A stretch of 64,000 nt of DNA from Alteromonas halophila. GTDB taxonomy: Bacteria > Pseudomonadota > Gammaproteobacteria > Enterobacterales > Alteromonadaceae. Numbering within the stretch: position 1 is the first letter of the stretch; every line of letters starts with the position of its first letter. The stretch is taken from positions 124,001 through 188,000 of the forward strand of contig NZ_BMXP01000006.1 in assembly GCF_014651815.1 (NCBI RefSeq), read 5' to 3'. This document shows positions 1-9,927 of this stretch, piece after piece. Under the pieces are notes generated by a model that saw only the letters and a list, made by a program, of their open reading frames with translations, had not been told where the DNA came from and made no database searches. The position numbers and the translations under genes were made by a program.

Positions 1-671
1 GTGGTGCCAGACTGGTACTCAGTGACATCGACGAGGAAAACCTGAAACGCTGTAAAGACGAGCTTGCAACACACACGCAGGTGGTCTCTGTCAGTGGCAG
101 TGTGGCCGATGAGGCATTAGCCCGGACACTGGTTGAAACTGCGCAGTCTCAGTTTGGCCAGCTGGATATCGCGGTCAATAATGCCGGTATTGCGCATACG
201 CCCGGCCCAACGCACGAAATGACCGAAGACATTATTGATACGCAAATGGCGGTGAATCTCAAGGGGGTGATGTTTGGCATGAAGTATCAAATCCCTGCCA
301 TGCTGGCGAACGGCCGGGGGCATGTATTAAATGTCAGCTCACTGGCCGGACTGGGTGGTGCCCCCAAAGGCGCCGCCTATGCAGCCGCTAAACATGCGGT
401 GGTTGGCGTAACACGCACAGCCGCGGTGGAATACGGCCGCAAAAATGTGCGCGTAAATGCCATCTGCCCGTTTTACAGTCCCACCAATATCCTGGATATG
501 GACGGGTACACGTCTAAAGAAGCCCGTGACCAGCTGGCAGCTGGCTGCCCCATGAAACGTCTGGCACAGCCACAGGAAGTCGTCAATGCCATGGTATTGA
601 TGCTCTCTCCTTTAAACTCCTACATGAACGGTCAGAGCATCGCTGTGGATGGTGGCGTGACTGCGTGGTAA
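1..671 (+). CDS. Short-chain dehydrogenase/reductase (5' end outside window)
   Basis: NAD(P)-dependent oxidoreductase of the classical SDR family. The reading frame is already open at base 3, so the N-terminal glycine-rich cofactor motif and start lie upstream of the window. About 222 residues are visible. They carry the NNAG motif, a catalytic Ser in NVSSLAG and the catalytic YAAAK (Tyr-x-x-x-Lys) pair, and end in the usual C-terminal substrate loop and VDGG strand. The substrate cannot be told from sequence. The convergent downstream cluster (acyl-CoA dehydrogenase, quinone oxidoreductase, APH-like kinase) often travels with SDR genes, which suggests lipid or hydroxyacyl metabolism, but this is inference. 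Confidence 0.93.
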   Translation, partial: GARLVLSDIDEENLKRCKDELATHTQVVSVSGSVADEALARTLVETAQSQFGQLDIAVNNAGIAHTPGPTHEMTEDIIDTQMAVNLKGVMFGMKYQIPAMLANGRGHVLNVSSLAGLGGAPKGAAYAAAKHAVVGVTRTAAVEYGRKNVRVNAICPFYSPTNILDMDGYTSKEARDQLAAGCPMKRLAQPQEVVNAMVLMLSPLNSYMNGQSIAVDGGVTAW

Positions 672-812
672 CACTGAGGGCTGACGTGCCGTCACGGAAG
701 CCTGTACTGAGGTCTGCTGCGTATAAAAAAATATACCCTTGTATAGGAAAGACTCTGGAAAATCGGGCTCAGCTTGTTTTAATAAAGATGAACAAACAAG
801 CAAGCCGACTGA

Positions 813-830
813 GGGAGCAGCATTGCTCCC
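813..830 (+). other. Hairpin directly before a Shine-Dalgarno site
   Basis: GGGAGCA and TGCTCCC form a perfect 7-bp stem with a 4-base loop. GAGG, the likely ribosome binding site of the small gene at 841, follows at 831-834. There is no T run, so it is not a typical terminator. It may shape translation or mRNA stability of that gene. Confidence 0.45.
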
Positions 831-840
831 GAGGTTTATT

Positions 841-1068
841 ATGATGATAAAAACATTATTTCTTACCCTAACACTCAGTCTTACCGGCGCCGCGTTTGCA
901 ACCGAGCACCCGGTAACCGATGCTAAGCAGCAAAGCGTGCAGAAAAAACTGCGTCAGGGAAATGCCGCAACGTCTGTGATGACCCTGTCGGAACGCCGTC
1001 CTTCACAAGTACAGGACGTCGAAGTGAATACACTCGCGCACCGGGCATTGCCAAACACCCAGCACTAA
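841..1068 (+). CDS. Small exported protein of unknown function
   Basis: Predicted 75-residue protein. The open frame runs upstream to 739, but ATG-ATG at 841/844 is preferred because it follows GAGG and begins a standard signal peptide: basic start, hydrophobic LFLTLTLSLTG, AFA cleavage site near residue 19. The mature part is about 55 residues, polar, without cysteines, rich in Gln, Arg, Thr and Ser. I do not recognise a family. It lies alone between the SDR gene and the convergent quinone oxidoreductase gene, with a hairpin just before its ribosome binding site. Confidence 0.6.
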   Translation: MMIKTLFLTLTLSLTGAAFATEHPVTDAKQQSVQKKLRQGNAATSVMTLSERRPSQVQDVEVNTLAHRALPNTQH

Positions 1069-1149
1069 TCTGTCAGACACAACCAGCCCGAATGGCTGAT
1101 ATTGCCTCCGGGTCATGATTAATGTCACATTGTTTATGAAAAAAGTCGC

Positions 1150-2124
1150 TCAGGGGGTAAGCACCATTTTGCCTTTCACCTGGCGGTTCATGACTTTTTC
1201 CAGTGCCTGAGTTGCCTTAGCAAGCGGCAGCGCTTCATCTACCACCACTTTCACCTGGCCCTGCAAATACCAGGTAAATAGCTCTTTCATATTATCCGCA
1301 AACACTGCCGGTTCGTGTTTCGTGAAGGATCCCCAGAATACCCCAACCACTGAATAGCCCTTGACCAGCGCCAGGTTAACCGGAAACTTCGGTATTTCAC
1401 CACTGGCAAAGCCGACCACCAGCAAACGACCTCCCCAGGCCATACTGCGACTGCAGGCCTCAAAGGCATCGCCGCCCACACATTCATACACCACATCTGC
1501 GCCACGCCCCTGCGTGATCTCTTTAAGGGTTTCCTTTAAGTCCTGCTGCTGATAGTTGATCAGAATGTCTGCCCCATGCTCCTTCGCCAGGTCCAGTTTT
1601 TCCTGTGTGGAGCACACGGCGATCACGTTAGCGCCCATCGCCTTACCGATTTGCACAGCCGCAAGACCCGTTCCGCCAGCAGCGCCGGTCACCACCAGCG
1701 TTTCGCCCTGCGCGAGTTTCGCACGCTGTTTTAACGCATGATGCGCAGTGGCATGCGCCGTCACAAGTGCAGCCGCTTCTGTGGCCGGGATACCATCTGG
1801 CAGCGGCATCACCTGTCTGGCAGAGACGCCCATCTTCTCGGCGTAGCCTCCCAGGCTATTTACCGCAATAACACGCTGACCTTCCTTCAGATGCGTGACC
1901 TCTTCACCAATCTCACTCACGGTACCGGCAACTTCGCTACCAGGAATAAAGGGGAAGTCCGGCTGCATCTGATATAAACCCTGAACCAGCAGGCCATCGG
2001 GAAAATTAACGCCCGATGCTTCAATATCAATGACTACCTCGCCTTTTTTCGCAGACGGGTCGGGCATATCGTCGTAAGTCAGCTGCGAGATTGGGCCAAA
2101 TTCTTTACAAACTATTGCTTTCAT
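1150..2124 (-). CDS. NADPH:quinone oxidoreductase family protein (zinc-free MDR)
   Basis: 324 residues, the usual size for the quinone reductase branch of the medium-chain dehydrogenase/reductase superfamily. An N-terminal GroES-like catalytic domain (about 1-120) is followed by a Rossmann domain with the NADPH-binding motif GAAGGTGLAAVQIG near residue 150. The cysteine ligands of zinc alcohol dehydrogenases are absent. GGAG lies 5 bases before the ATG. It is last in a leftward run with the APH-like kinase and acyl-CoA dehydrogenase genes, so it probably reduces a quinone or enoyl compound in the same pathway. The exact substrate is unknown. Confidence 0.93.
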   Translation of the reverse strand: MKAIVCKEFGPISQLTYDDMPDPSAKKGEVVIDIEASGVNFPDGLLVQGLYQMQPDFPFIPGSEVAGTVSEIGEEVTHLKEGQRVIAVNSLGGYAEKMGVSARQVMPLPDGIPATEAAALVTAHATAHHALKQRAKLAQGETLVVTGAAGGTGLAAVQIGKAMGANVIAVCSTQEKLDLAKEHGADILINYQQQDLKETLKEITQGRGADVVYECVGGDAFEACSRSMAWGGRLLVVGFASGEIPKFPVNLALVKGYSVVGVFWGSFTKHEPAVFADNMKELFTWYLQGQVKVVVDEALPLAKATQALEKVMNRQVKGKMVLTP

Positions 2125-2218
2125 TGCATCTCCGTAGCATTTAATTGCGTTTCAGACACGCCTGACACGCGCACCGGTGTTTAGCTTCGTCATATGCATG
2201 ACACCGGCGCCTGCATCC

Positions 2219-3253
2219 TTATGGCTGCTCACTAATCAGGTCATTAGCCATCGCTGCCAGCGGTTTAACCATCGCCCCAAGCTCCATGGCTTTACTGCTG
2301 GACGCATTCCCATCATGCGCTCGCTTTACCACGCCCTGAAGGATCGCCGCCAGTCGGAAGAAACTGAACGCCAGATAGAATGTCCAGTTATCAATTTTTT
2401 CAATACCGCGACGTTTGCAGTAGGCTTCTACGTATGCCTGCTCAGATGGGATCCCCAACGATGCACGGTCAAGTCCGCCAAGACCTGGTGCCAGCGACAG
2501 CGTAGTGGGCAGTCGCAACTGCATGCACTGGTATGCCAGATCGGCATAGGGATGCCCCAGCGTCGACAGCTCCCAGTCGAGCACAGCAATGATCGAGGGC
2601 ATCGACTCACTACTGAAAATCATATTGTCCAGACGAAAGTCGCCGTGCACCAGCGAGACCTGCCCGTCATCCTCAGGCAAATGCTCATCCAGAAACGTGA
2701 TCAGTGTTTCTATTTCCTCAATGCGTTCAAGCTCCGACGCCCGGTATTGCTGTGTCCAGCGAGACAATTGCCGGGCAAAGTAATTACCACTCTTGCCATA
2801 GTCCGACAAACCAGCCTGTTCAATATCAACATTGTGCAGTGCGGCCAGCACCTGGTTCATCTGATCATACATGTGAGCCCGGACATCCGGACCAGCGACA
2901 TTTGGCAAGGCACTTTTCCAGTAAATGTCACCCTCAACGTATTCCATGATGTAAAACATGCTGCCCAGCACATCTGTATCCTTACACAGGTGGATAACCC
3001 GGGGTACAGGCACGTCACTGCTTTTTAGTGCCGCCATCACCCGGTACTCGCGATCAACAGCATGGGCAGATTTCAACAGCTTGCCCGGAGGTTGTCGGCG
3101 CAGTACATACAGGCCATTGGTGGTGGTCAGCAGAAAAGTAGGATTCGACTGCCCGCCGCTAAACTTCTCTGCACCGGTGACATTACCCAGCTCCGGGCAG
3201 TGTTCACTCAGATAAGGCTGTAATGCGGTAATCTCCAGTTGGTGGGTGGTCAC
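2219..3253 (-). CDS. APH-like phosphotransferase (ACAD10/11-type kinase domain)
   Basis: 344 residues of the aminoglycoside phosphotransferase/choline kinase fold. HGDFRLDN is the catalytic Brenner motif and DWE in [10 protein letters not shown] binds the metal. The bacterial group next to acyl-CoA dehydrogenases resembles the kinase domain of eukaryotic ACAD10/11, which phosphorylates 4-hydroxyacyl-CoAs so that the dehydrogenase partner can process them. A role in hydroxy fatty acid breakdown is therefore more likely than antibiotic resistance. The GTG start overlaps the stop of the acyl-CoA dehydrogenase gene (GTGA), so the two are probably translationally coupled. A long antisense frame over this gene is a shadow. 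Confidence 0.9.
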   Translation of the reverse strand: MTTHQLEITALQPYLSEHCPELGNVTGAEKFSGGQSNPTFLLTTTNGLYVLRRQPPGKLLKSAHAVDREYRVMAALKSSDVPVPRVIHLCKDTDVLGSMFYIMEYVEGDIYWKSALPNVAGPDVRAHMYDQMNQVLAALHNVDIEQAGLSDYGKSGNYFARQLSRWTQQYRASELERIEEIETLITFLDEHLPEDDGQVSLVHGDFRLDNMIFSSESMPSIIAVLDWELSTLGHPYADLAYQCMQLRLPTTLSLAPGLGGLDRASLGIPSEQAYVEAYCKRRGIEKIDNWTFYLAFSFFRLAAILQGVVKRAHDGNASSSKAMELGAMVKPLAAMANDLISEQP

Positions 3254-4479
3254 AGTGCCTCCTTCGTTGAATAAGTTTCAGCGATACGGTTTTTGCCCAG
3301 TTGCATCATATGCACCTGATCCGGGCCGTCGGCCAGCCGGACGGTTCTTGCATACGCATACATCGCCGCCAGCGGTGAGTCCTGACTGGTGCCGAGCGCG
3401 CCATGCATCTGAATGGCCTCATCAATGACCTGACAGGCCATGCGGGGCGCAACAATCTTGATTGCCGCAATCAAATCCCTGGCAATTTTATTACCGTAAC
3501 GATCCATTCGGTCGGCTGCTTTAAGCGTAAGCAGGCGCGACTGTTCTATATCACAGTACATGTTAGCAATACTCTCACGGACCGACTGCTGTGCGCTCAG
3601 TGGCTTACCAAACGCCTCTCGATCAGCCACCCTACGACAGGCTAAATCCAGTGCACGCTGGGCACAGCCAATCAGACGCATGCAGTGATGGATGCGGCCT
3701 GGACCAAGGCGTCCCTGGGCAATTTCAAAACCGCGCCCTTCTCCCAGGATCAGATTGTCAGCCGGTACCCTGACATTATCAAATACCACTTCGGCGTGGC
3801 CCACCGGCTCGTCCAGATAGCCCATCGCCGCCATTGGCCTGACTACCGTCACACCATCTGTGTCCATGGGTACCAGGATCTGCGACTGCTGCTGATGGCG
3901 GGCCGCCGAGGGATCGGTTTTCCCCATCACAATCATAATCTTACAGTTTTCGTTCATGGCACCACTGGTATACCATTTACGGCCGTTGATGACATACTCA
4001 TCGCCATCCCGCCGAATGGATGTTTCAATGTTGGTGGCATCACTGGACGCCACAGCGGGCTCCGTCATAGCAAACGCTGAGCGTATCTCACCATTTAGCA
4101 GCGGCTCCAGCCATTGCGCTTTTTGTTCTTCACTGCCATATTTTGCCAGTACTTCCATATTGCCGGTATCAGGCGCACTGCAATTAAAAATTTCAGCGCT
4201 GAAGGGAATTCGGCCCATCACTTCACAAAGCGGTGCGTATTCGAGGTTACTCAGCCCGGCACCGTAGGGTTTATATTCCTCCGGCAGAAACAGGTTCCAT
4301 AGCCCCGCGTCACGCGCTTTCTGTTTCAGCGCCTCCATCATTTGCGGTGTTCGCCAGCGTGTGTCGCTGCTTGCCACGGCATCGGTGTAAGACTGTTCAA
4401 TGGGGTACACTTCTTCCTGCATAAAGTCGTTTAAGCGTGACAATAATGCGTTGGTGGTTTCATTATATTCAAAGTTCAT
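3250..4479 (-). CDS. Acyl-CoA dehydrogenase family protein
   Basis: 409-residue FAD-dependent acyl-CoA dehydrogenase with the N-terminal helical, central beta and C-terminal helical domains of the family. The FAD/substrate segment [15 protein letters not shown] and the C-terminal [15 protein letters not shown] segment are readable. The close match in order to the ACAD10/11 arrangement (kinase plus dehydrogenase) supports action on 4-hydroxyacyl-CoA or branched acyl-CoA. It sits between the histidine phosphatase gene (12-bp gap) and the APH-like kinase gene (4-bp overlap), in one probable operon. Confidence 0.94.
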   Translation of the reverse strand: MNFEYNETTNALLSRLNDFMQEEVYPIEQSYTDAVASSDTRWRTPQMMEALKQKARDAGLWNLFLPEEYKPYGAGLSNLEYAPLCEVMGRIPFSAEIFNCSAPDTGNMEVLAKYGSEEQKAQWLEPLLNGEIRSAFAMTEPAVASSDATNIETSIRRDGDEYVINGRKWYTSGAMNENCKIMIVMGKTDPSAARHQQQSQILVPMDTDGVTVVRPMAAMGYLDEPVGHAEVVFDNVRVPADNLILGEGRGFEIAQGRLGPGRIHHCMRLIGCAQRALDLACRRVADREAFGKPLSAQQSVRESIANMYCDIEQSRLLTLKAADRMDRYGNKIARDLIAAIKIVAPRMACQVIDEAIQMHGALGTSQDSPLAAMYAYARTVRLADGPDQVHMMQLGKNRIAETYSTKEAL

Positions 4480-4491
4480 ACAGGTTCCCTG

Positions 4492-5166
4492 TTAGCTGTA
4501 GGTAATGGCGTGTTGCCGATCGGGATGTTCAAAATGGGCGATGTTGTTGAAGCTGCTCAGGTAGTGCCCGCTTTTCGTGACCAGACATTCACTCACGCTG
4601 GCATTACGAATTTGCAAATTGATATTCACGACAGACTCGGCCGGATAGCCAAGAATATGTTTAAGCAGCATTGCGATAACGCCGCCAGATGTGACCACTA
4701 ACACATGTTGCGCACCGCTATGACTGATGGCATGCAGGGCTTCCCCCACACGCGTTTCAAATGCCGCCCAGGATTCATTCGTGTCGTTTAGCACCAGCTC
4801 GTTGCTGGCCCAGGCCAGCATGCCGCGTTTGAGCAGCCGGTAATAGTCTTTTGCCGTTGCATTACTCCCCGGCGCAGCGTCTGGGTTGGCGTTGACATAG
4901 GCATTGACGACCGCCATAAAGTCAAACTCGTTGAGCTGGGGCAGCCGCTCTGCAGCCGGCAGGTTCGACAGCCTTGAACCGATCCCCTCAGCCGTTTCCC
5001 GGTGCCGTAGCAAGGTACCGGTTATCAGGCGATCCATCTTCAGACCGCGCTCTGCAAAATACTGGCCCAGGTATGCCGACTGCACCCCACCGAGCTCGCT
5101 CAGCTTATCGTAGTTGGCTTTGCCAAATGACGCCTGGCCATGCCGGACTAAATACAATGTTGTCAT
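4492..5166 (-). CDS. Histidine phosphatase family protein
   Basis: 224 residues from the ATG at 5166. A longer frame to 5334 exists, but its extra N-terminus is unlike the family, while MTTLYLVRHGQASFG starts directly with the family's first strand and catalytic RHG motif. Conserved His residues further on complete the phosphoglycerate mutase-like pocket. The substrate is not identifiable; small-molecule phosphatase activity is the family norm. It is first in the leftward operon with acyl-CoA dehydrogenase, kinase and quinone oxidoreductase genes, and divergent from the TonB-dependent receptor. The promoter should lie in 5167-5401. Confidence 0.88.
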   Translation of the reverse strand: MTTLYLVRHGQASFGKANYDKLSELGGVQSAYLGQYFAERGLKMDRLITGTLLRHRETAEGIGSRLSNLPAAERLPQLNEFDFMAVVNAYVNANPDAAPGSNATAKDYYRLLKRGMLAWASNELVLNDTNESWAAFETRVGEALHAISHSGAQHVLVVTSGGVIAMLLKHILGYPAESVVNINLQIRNASVSECLVTKSGHYLSSFNNIAHFEHPDRQHAITYS

Positions 5167-5401
5167 CGCAAACCTACATGTAAGTGAATTGTAAAAGGGT
5201 AGAGAATACCGCCAGATATGTTTAATTATTAATATGAATACAGGTAAATCATAAAAAACTATGTTGCTCTGATGCCCTGTGAACTGACGATAACGCGCAA
5301 AATCCTGCGACAAATGCATGCCGGACAGGTGCACAAATCCGTTGATTAAGGCACACTGCTACTGTCACACAGGACGTAAAAGAACAACAACAGGTATTGT
5401 T

Positions 5402-7945
5402 ATGACACGCCAGATATTGCGCAGCGGCTTCACGTTAATGATTATTGGCGTAAGCCTGGGCGGTCAGGCTGATGAAACTTCTACCTCAGATGTGTCGCTT
5501 GAACATATTGAGGTGCGGGCTCAAAAATCTGTGCAGCCGCTGCAGTCTGTGCCACTTGCGGTGACAGCGCTGGACAGCGACTGGATTGACCGAACGGTCG
5601 CGCTGGATATTTTTGACACCACGGCTTACGTGCCTGGCTTTGCTGCCATGCAAAACCAGAGCGCAACTAACTCCAGTTTTTCTATTCGGGGTATTGGCAC
5701 CACAGCGCAAAACTATGGCTTTGAATCTTCGGTTGGCCTGTATGTCAACGGTGTGTACCGGCGTCGTCAGAACGCTCTGATCAATGATTTTATCGACATC
5801 GCGCGCATTGAGATCCTCAAAGGCCCTCAGGCTACCTTGTTTGGCAAAAACACGCCCGCCGGTGCTGTTACTCTGGAATCCCGGCGGCCTGTGCATGGCG
5901 AACGCGACGGATTTGTCGCACTGACCACAGGTAGCGACGATCTGCTAAGACTGTCCGGCGCGGCCAGTCACACACTGATTGATGATGCTTTGAGTGTTAG
6001 GGCAGCCGGGTTTACTGCGCAGCGCGACGGCTATATTGATGAACAGCAATCCGGCGTTACCCTGAATAACCGCGACCGCTCAGGGGCTACCCTGCAACTC
6101 TATTACACGCCCACCAGCGATGTCTCTGTGCGTGTCATTGCCGACTATGCCGAACTGGATGAGCGCTGTTGTGGCGCACTGACCTGGCAGGATAACCGTC
6201 AGGCGCGGGATATTGAGGGGAAGCTGGGTACTGATGCGCTGTTAATGCAGCCGCCTTTTAATGCAACGCTGTATACCCGTGATGACTTTTATGACTATCG
6301 CACATCATTATCGCAGGCTCCCCGTTCGACACTTAAGGACAAAGGCCTGTCGGTGCAACTGGACTACACCTTCAGTCCGCTCTGGTCACTACGCAGTATC
6401 ACTGCACACCGTTCTCTGGACGCATACGATCGCATTGATAGCGACTTTTCTGATGCAAGACTGCTTGAGGCCACGAATGATGCGCAGCAGCATGCGTTTT
6501 CTCAGGAACTGCAGTTTCATTATCAGACAGACAGCCACCGCGGCATTGTTGGCGCATTTTATTACTCACAAAATCTGGATTTAACCTTTGATACCACAAC
6601 ACAATCGCAGTTTCCGGCATTTTTCCGGGCCTCAGCCAGTGAACTGGTGCCACTGCCCGAGGCCATTAATACCCTGTCTGGCCTGAGTAACGGCATCATT
6701 GCACCGGCGGCACCCGCCACGCCCGCGGATACTGCGTTTAAACATACGGCACTGCAGCAGCAAGAAAGTCTGGCGCTGTTTGGACAAAATGACTGGTCTG
6801 TCACACCGGCACTCACACTCAGCACCGGTCTGCGGTACACCCGGGAAGACAAGTCGCTCACGGCCCGGTTTACGGAACAGGGGCCGGGTATTTCGGGGCT
6901 TACCGTTGATCGAGGTGCATGGCCAAATCCGCTTGCTGCCTCTCAGGGGCTGATACAAATCGCAGGCGCACTGGGCAGCGGGCAACCGCCGCCGTCAGAC
7001 GCGTTACGTGACATAGCGCCCTTTCAGCGTGCGGGCTGGGGCTATTACTTTCTGGGCTCGGCGGCCGTGCTGCCACGGCCAGATCTTGACGAATCGATGC
7101 GTGATGAACAGCTCACGGGCAGCCTCAAGCTTGCCTATCAGACCAATCCTGATACGTTGCTGTATGCGTCACTGGCCACGGGCTATAAAGCCGGCGGAAT
7201 CAATACCGACAGGATTGCGCCTCAGTTTGACCCTGTGTTTGACGCTGAAAAAGCGCGAACGCTGGAGCTTGGCATAAAACGCGACTGGCCATCCAATGCG
7301 CTACGCACCAATATTGCACTGTATCGTACCTGGGTGGATGACTTTCAGGCCACAACATTTACGGGCAGCGGCTTTAACCTCCAGAACGCCGGCAGCATCG
7401 ATGTCAAAGGCGCCGAACTGGAACTCACCTGGCTGCCCTGGCAGCATACCGAGGTGCAGTTAGCGGCAGCGCGCGTGCTGGCGCAGTTTAGCTCGTTTGA
7501 GCGTGGCACCTGTCGCATCGACTATCAATGGCATACGGGCCTGCCCGACCCGGGTCAGTCAGTGTCCGGCCTGCCTTATTGTTCACGCAGTGGTGATCGT
7601 GTCGGTTTCGAGCCTGAAACCACGCTCAGCGTTACCGCTACACGCCACTTCGCACTTGGTAGATTTCCCGGCGCAGTCAGCCTGGATTATCAGTACAGCG
7701 GTGACGTTATGCTGGATGACACTAACGACCCCCTTAAACACGCACCGTCTTATAGCCTGGTCAATCTGCGCTTACACCTGAGCCTGCCAGAGTGGAATAC
7801 CTACGTTACGCTGTGGGGGCGAAATATTTTTGATGAAGACTATGTAGCCCGCAGCGCCTTTTCGGTGCCAGTACAGACCGGCAAGATTATGGCGTACCCA
7901 GGCCGGCCTGTTTCCTACGGCATTGATATTCACAGTCGCTTCTAG
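5402..7945 (+). CDS. TonB-dependent outer-membrane receptor
   Basis: 847 residues from the ATG at 5402, which opens a signal peptide (MTRQILRSGFTLMIIGVSLG) and follows CAGG. A plug domain begins near IEVRAQK and contains SIRGIGTTAQNYGFESSVGLYVNGVY, typical of plugs, then KGPQATLFGKNTPAGAV. A large beta-barrel follows and ends with a terminal aromatic Phe (SRF). It imports a siderophore, cobalamin, sugar or other large solute across the outer membrane using TonB energy. No Fur-like site is obvious upstream. The plug style resembles receptors often linked to sugars or aromatic compounds, but the ligand cannot be assigned. Confidence 0.93.
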   Translation: MTRQILRSGFTLMIIGVSLGGQADETSTSDVSLEHIEVRAQKSVQPLQSVPLAVTALDSDWIDRTVALDIFDTTAYVPGFAAMQNQSATNSSFSIRGIGTTAQNYGFESSVGLYVNGVYRRRQNALINDFIDIARIEILKGPQATLFGKNTPAGAVTLESRRPVHGERDGFVALTTGSDDLLRLSGAASHTLIDDALSVRAAGFTAQRDGYIDEQQSGVTLNNRDRSGATLQLYYTPTSDVSVRVIADYAELDERCCGALTWQDNRQARDIEGKLGTDALLMQPPFNATLYTRDDFYDYRTSLSQAPRSTLKDKGLSVQLDYTFSPLWSLRSITAHRSLDAYDRIDSDFSDARLLEATNDAQQHAFSQELQFHYQTDSHRGIVGAFYYSQNLDLTFDTTTQSQFPAFFRASASELVPLPEAINTLSGLSNGIIAPAAPATPADTAFKHTALQQQESLALFGQNDWSVTPALTLSTGLRYTREDKSLTARFTEQGPGISGLTVDRGAWPNPLAASQGLIQIAGALGSGQPPPSDALRDIAPFQRAGWGYYFLGSAAVLPRPDLDESMRDEQLTGSLKLAYQTNPDTLLYASLATGYKAGGINTDRIAPQFDPVFDAEKARTLELGIKRDWPSNALRTNIALYRTWVDDFQATTFTGSGFNLQNAGSIDVKGAELELTWLPWQHTEVQLAAARVLAQFSSFERGTCRIDYQWHTGLPDPGQSVSGLPYCSRSGDRVGFEPETTLSVTATRHFALGRFPGAVSLDYQYSGDVMLDDTNDPLKHAPSYSLVNLRLHLSLPEWNTYVTLWGRNIFDEDYVARSAFSVPVQTGKIMAYPGRPVSYGIDIHSRF

Positions 7946-7956
7946 GGAAGATAAAC

Positions 7957-7987
7957 GAAAAAAAGGACTGGCCGGTCTGACGCCAGT
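7957..7987 (-). terminator. Rho-independent terminator after the xdhC-family gene
   Basis: On the minus strand ACTGGC and GCCAGT (7982-7987 with 7967-7972) form a stem followed by CC and a run of seven or eight T. It lies about 40 bases past the stop of the XdhC-family gene and in the short convergent gap with the receptor gene. Confidence 0.6.
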
Positions 7988-8028
7988 TCGCGTGATCCGC
8001 TCAGAGCGCACGCACCCAGCGCGGCGCG

Positions 8029-9036
8029 CTACAAACCTCCACTAAGTGAGGCACCATTGCGTTTATACAGCACTGCATGACATTCGGCTATCACCGACAG
8101 GGCAATGCTTTCCGGCAGTTCACCGCCTATATTGAGGCCAGCCGGGCTGTACAGCCGCCCATCGACGTCCGCCTCTGATACACCGGCCAGGGCCAGTATT
8201 TCCCGTCGGCGATGTGGCGGGCCAAGCATCGCGATATACCTTACCGACGTATCTGCCAGCGCCGCCAGGGCGCTGGCATCAACATCACGATGATGGGACA
8301 TCAGTACCGCGGCATGCACGCCCTGCCCGCGCACCCATTTTTTAAGGACGTCTGTATCGCGGCCCTCAACAAAGGTCACGCCGCTCAATGCTTTTGCGCT
8401 ATGCTGTTTGCCAGGTCGCGGATCCCAGACACTAAGCTTCCAGCCAAGGTTTTGCGCACAATTCGCCACATCACCGGCATCCAGCCCGGCGCCTACGAGC
8501 AGCAGATGTACCACCGGCGCATAGCGACACACCAGCAGTCCGTCCTGTCCGGCTGTGCCACTGAACGTGGCCGGTGATAAGGCCAGCTCATCCGATTGAG
8601 GATACTGCAGCGCGGCCGAGACTGACCCGGTCAACGACAACTGCCAGTCGCAAACCTGCCCATCCTCCAGCGCCGCTAACAGCGCGTCGAGTTGCAGGTA
8701 GTGATTAGCCTGCGAGACTGGCAGCAGCGCGACATGGACTACCCCGCCACATCCCACACCAAGCTGAAAGGCAATGTCATGTTCATCCTCATCGTCATAC
8801 GTGGCAAAACGTGGCGAGCCATCAGTCATCACACGCCGGGCTTTTTTATGGATATCCGTTTCCAGACAACCGCCGCTTAACACACCCAGTTGATCTTCGT
8901 TATCGCTGATAAGCATCATTGCACCGGCCTTGCGATAACAGGAACCTTCTGTTTTATAAATCACACCTAAGACCCATTGCCGGGTTTGCTTTAGCGGTTG
9001 CCACTGACGCAGCATATGTAACAAATGATTGTGCAT
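8029..9036 (-). CDS. XdhC/CoxI family molybdenum cofactor maturation protein
   Basis: 335 residues with the two-domain XdhC/CoxI layout: an N-terminal part with GSCYRKAGAMMLI and LSGGCLE, and a C-terminal Rossmann part beginning LLLVGAGLDAGDVA. Characterised members bind molybdenum cofactor, promote its sulfuration and deliver it to xanthine dehydrogenase-type enzymes. This matches the molybdenum hydroxylase genes at 33293-36000 and the modABC/moa genes close by. It follows the SGNH hydrolase gene with a 30-base gap and the two are probably co-transcribed. Confidence 0.88.
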   Translation of the reverse strand: MHNHLLHMLRQWQPLKQTRQWVLGVIYKTEGSCYRKAGAMMLISDNEDQLGVLSGGCLETDIHKKARRVMTDGSPRFATYDDEDEHDIAFQLGVGCGGVVHVALLPVSQANHYLQLDALLAALEDGQVCDWQLSLTGSVSAALQYPQSDELALSPATFSGTAGQDGLLVCRYAPVVHLLLVGAGLDAGDVANCAQNLGWKLSVWDPRPGKQHSAKALSGVTFVEGRDTDVLKKWVRGQGVHAAVLMSHHRDVDASALAALADTSVRYIAMLGPPHRRREILALAGVSEADVDGRLYSPAGLNIGGELPESIALSVIAECHAVLYKRNGASLSGGL

Positions 9037-9066
9037 GGCGATGTATTCTGACCTTGTTTACAGAAG

Positions 9067-9828
9067 TTATGGGGGTTGCCTGAACACATTCGTAGCGACC
9101 GGCGCGTATGATGATTCAGACCTTTCAGGTTGCGTGCTTTGCAGCACAGTGACAATTTCTTCGGCCCAAAGCCGGTAGCCCTTTACACCCGGGTGGAAGC
9201 CATCACTGGCCATCATGCTTGCAGTATCGTTGCCTGGTAAGGCTGCAACGGCGACCTTATCATGCCTGGCGGCAAAAGTGGTCAGTGCCGCATTCAGTTG
9301 TCTGGCATGGTCGCCAAGAAGCCGGTTTAAGGGGGACGGCAACGCCGGAAAGTCCTGCATTGGCGGCACCAGACTAAAAATAAGCTGCCTGACCCCGAAG
9401 CGCTTACCGGCCAGTTCATAAATCGTACTGACATCACGCAACCATTGCTTCACCGACCTGAATGCCACAACGTCATTAACGCCAACACTGCATACCATTA
9501 CATCCACGTGTGACACGGGCAATTTACTAAGAGAATGCGCAACGTCGCTGGCGCAATACCCGGTGTGCGCATGGCACTGCCAGTCAACCTGATACTGTGT
9601 TGCTAACAATGCACTGAGCTGCCCGCTCAGTGCATCACGCTGGGATGCTACGCCTACCCCCGCGCCAGCTGAGTCACCGATTATCCACAATGACAACGGT
9701 GGCCCACTGCCGGCGATCCCCGAGCGCGGTCCTGCCGCCTCCGGAAGTTTTGGGGTATCTCTTCTTACCCGTCTTCCCTGCATCATCAGTAACGGAAACA
9801 ACAATACCGCCATTAATCTGCTTCGCAT
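9067..9828 (-). CDS. SGNH/GDSL hydrolase, exported
   Basis: 253 residues. The N-terminus has a basic-hydrophobic segment (MRSRLMAVLLFPLLMM), so the protein is probably exported or membrane tethered. SGNH blocks are readable: IIGDSAGAG with the nucleophile Ser (block I), SVGVNDV (block III, Asn) and DGFHPG with the Asp/His pair (block V). These make an esterase or lipase-like hydrolase likely. The substrate is unknown. It precedes the XdhC-family gene on the same strand and diverges from hemN, with an FNR-like site between them. Confidence 0.85.
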   Translation of the reverse strand: MRSRLMAVLLFPLLMMQGRRVRRDTPKLPEAAGPRSGIAGSGPPLSLWIIGDSAGAGVGVASQRDALSGQLSALLATQYQVDWQCHAHTGYCASDVAHSLSKLPVSHVDVMVCSVGVNDVVAFRSVKQWLRDVSTIYELAGKRFGVRQLIFSLVPPMQDFPALPSPLNRLLGDHARQLNAALTTFAARHDKVAVAALPGNDTASMMASDGFHPGVKGYRLWAEEIVTVLQSTQPERSESSYAPVATNVFRQPP

Positions 9829-9858
9829 TGCTTTTTCCTGATAAAAATTACCGACTCT

Positions 9859-9872
9859 TTGAACGAGATCAA
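9859..9872 (+). promoter_or_regulatory. FNR-type operator upstream of hemN
   Basis: TTGAA-CGAG-ATCAA differs from the FNR/Anr consensus (TTGAT-N4-ATCAA) at one base. Its centre is 62 bases before the hemN start codon. TACGCT at 9895-9900 sits at about the distance expected for the -10 element of a class II FNR promoter, giving a start point near 9907. Oxygen-independent HemN is a known FNR target, so the context fits. Confidence 0.75.
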
Positions 9873-9927
9873 GTTTCGCAAACCGGTTTTCCCTTACGCT
9901 TATCTCACAGACAGGATGAGATTCACT

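Noticed and set aside
2177..3028. 283-residue open frame on the plus strand
   Set aside because: It is antisense to the well-supported APH-like kinase gene, has no family resemblance and no ribosome binding site.
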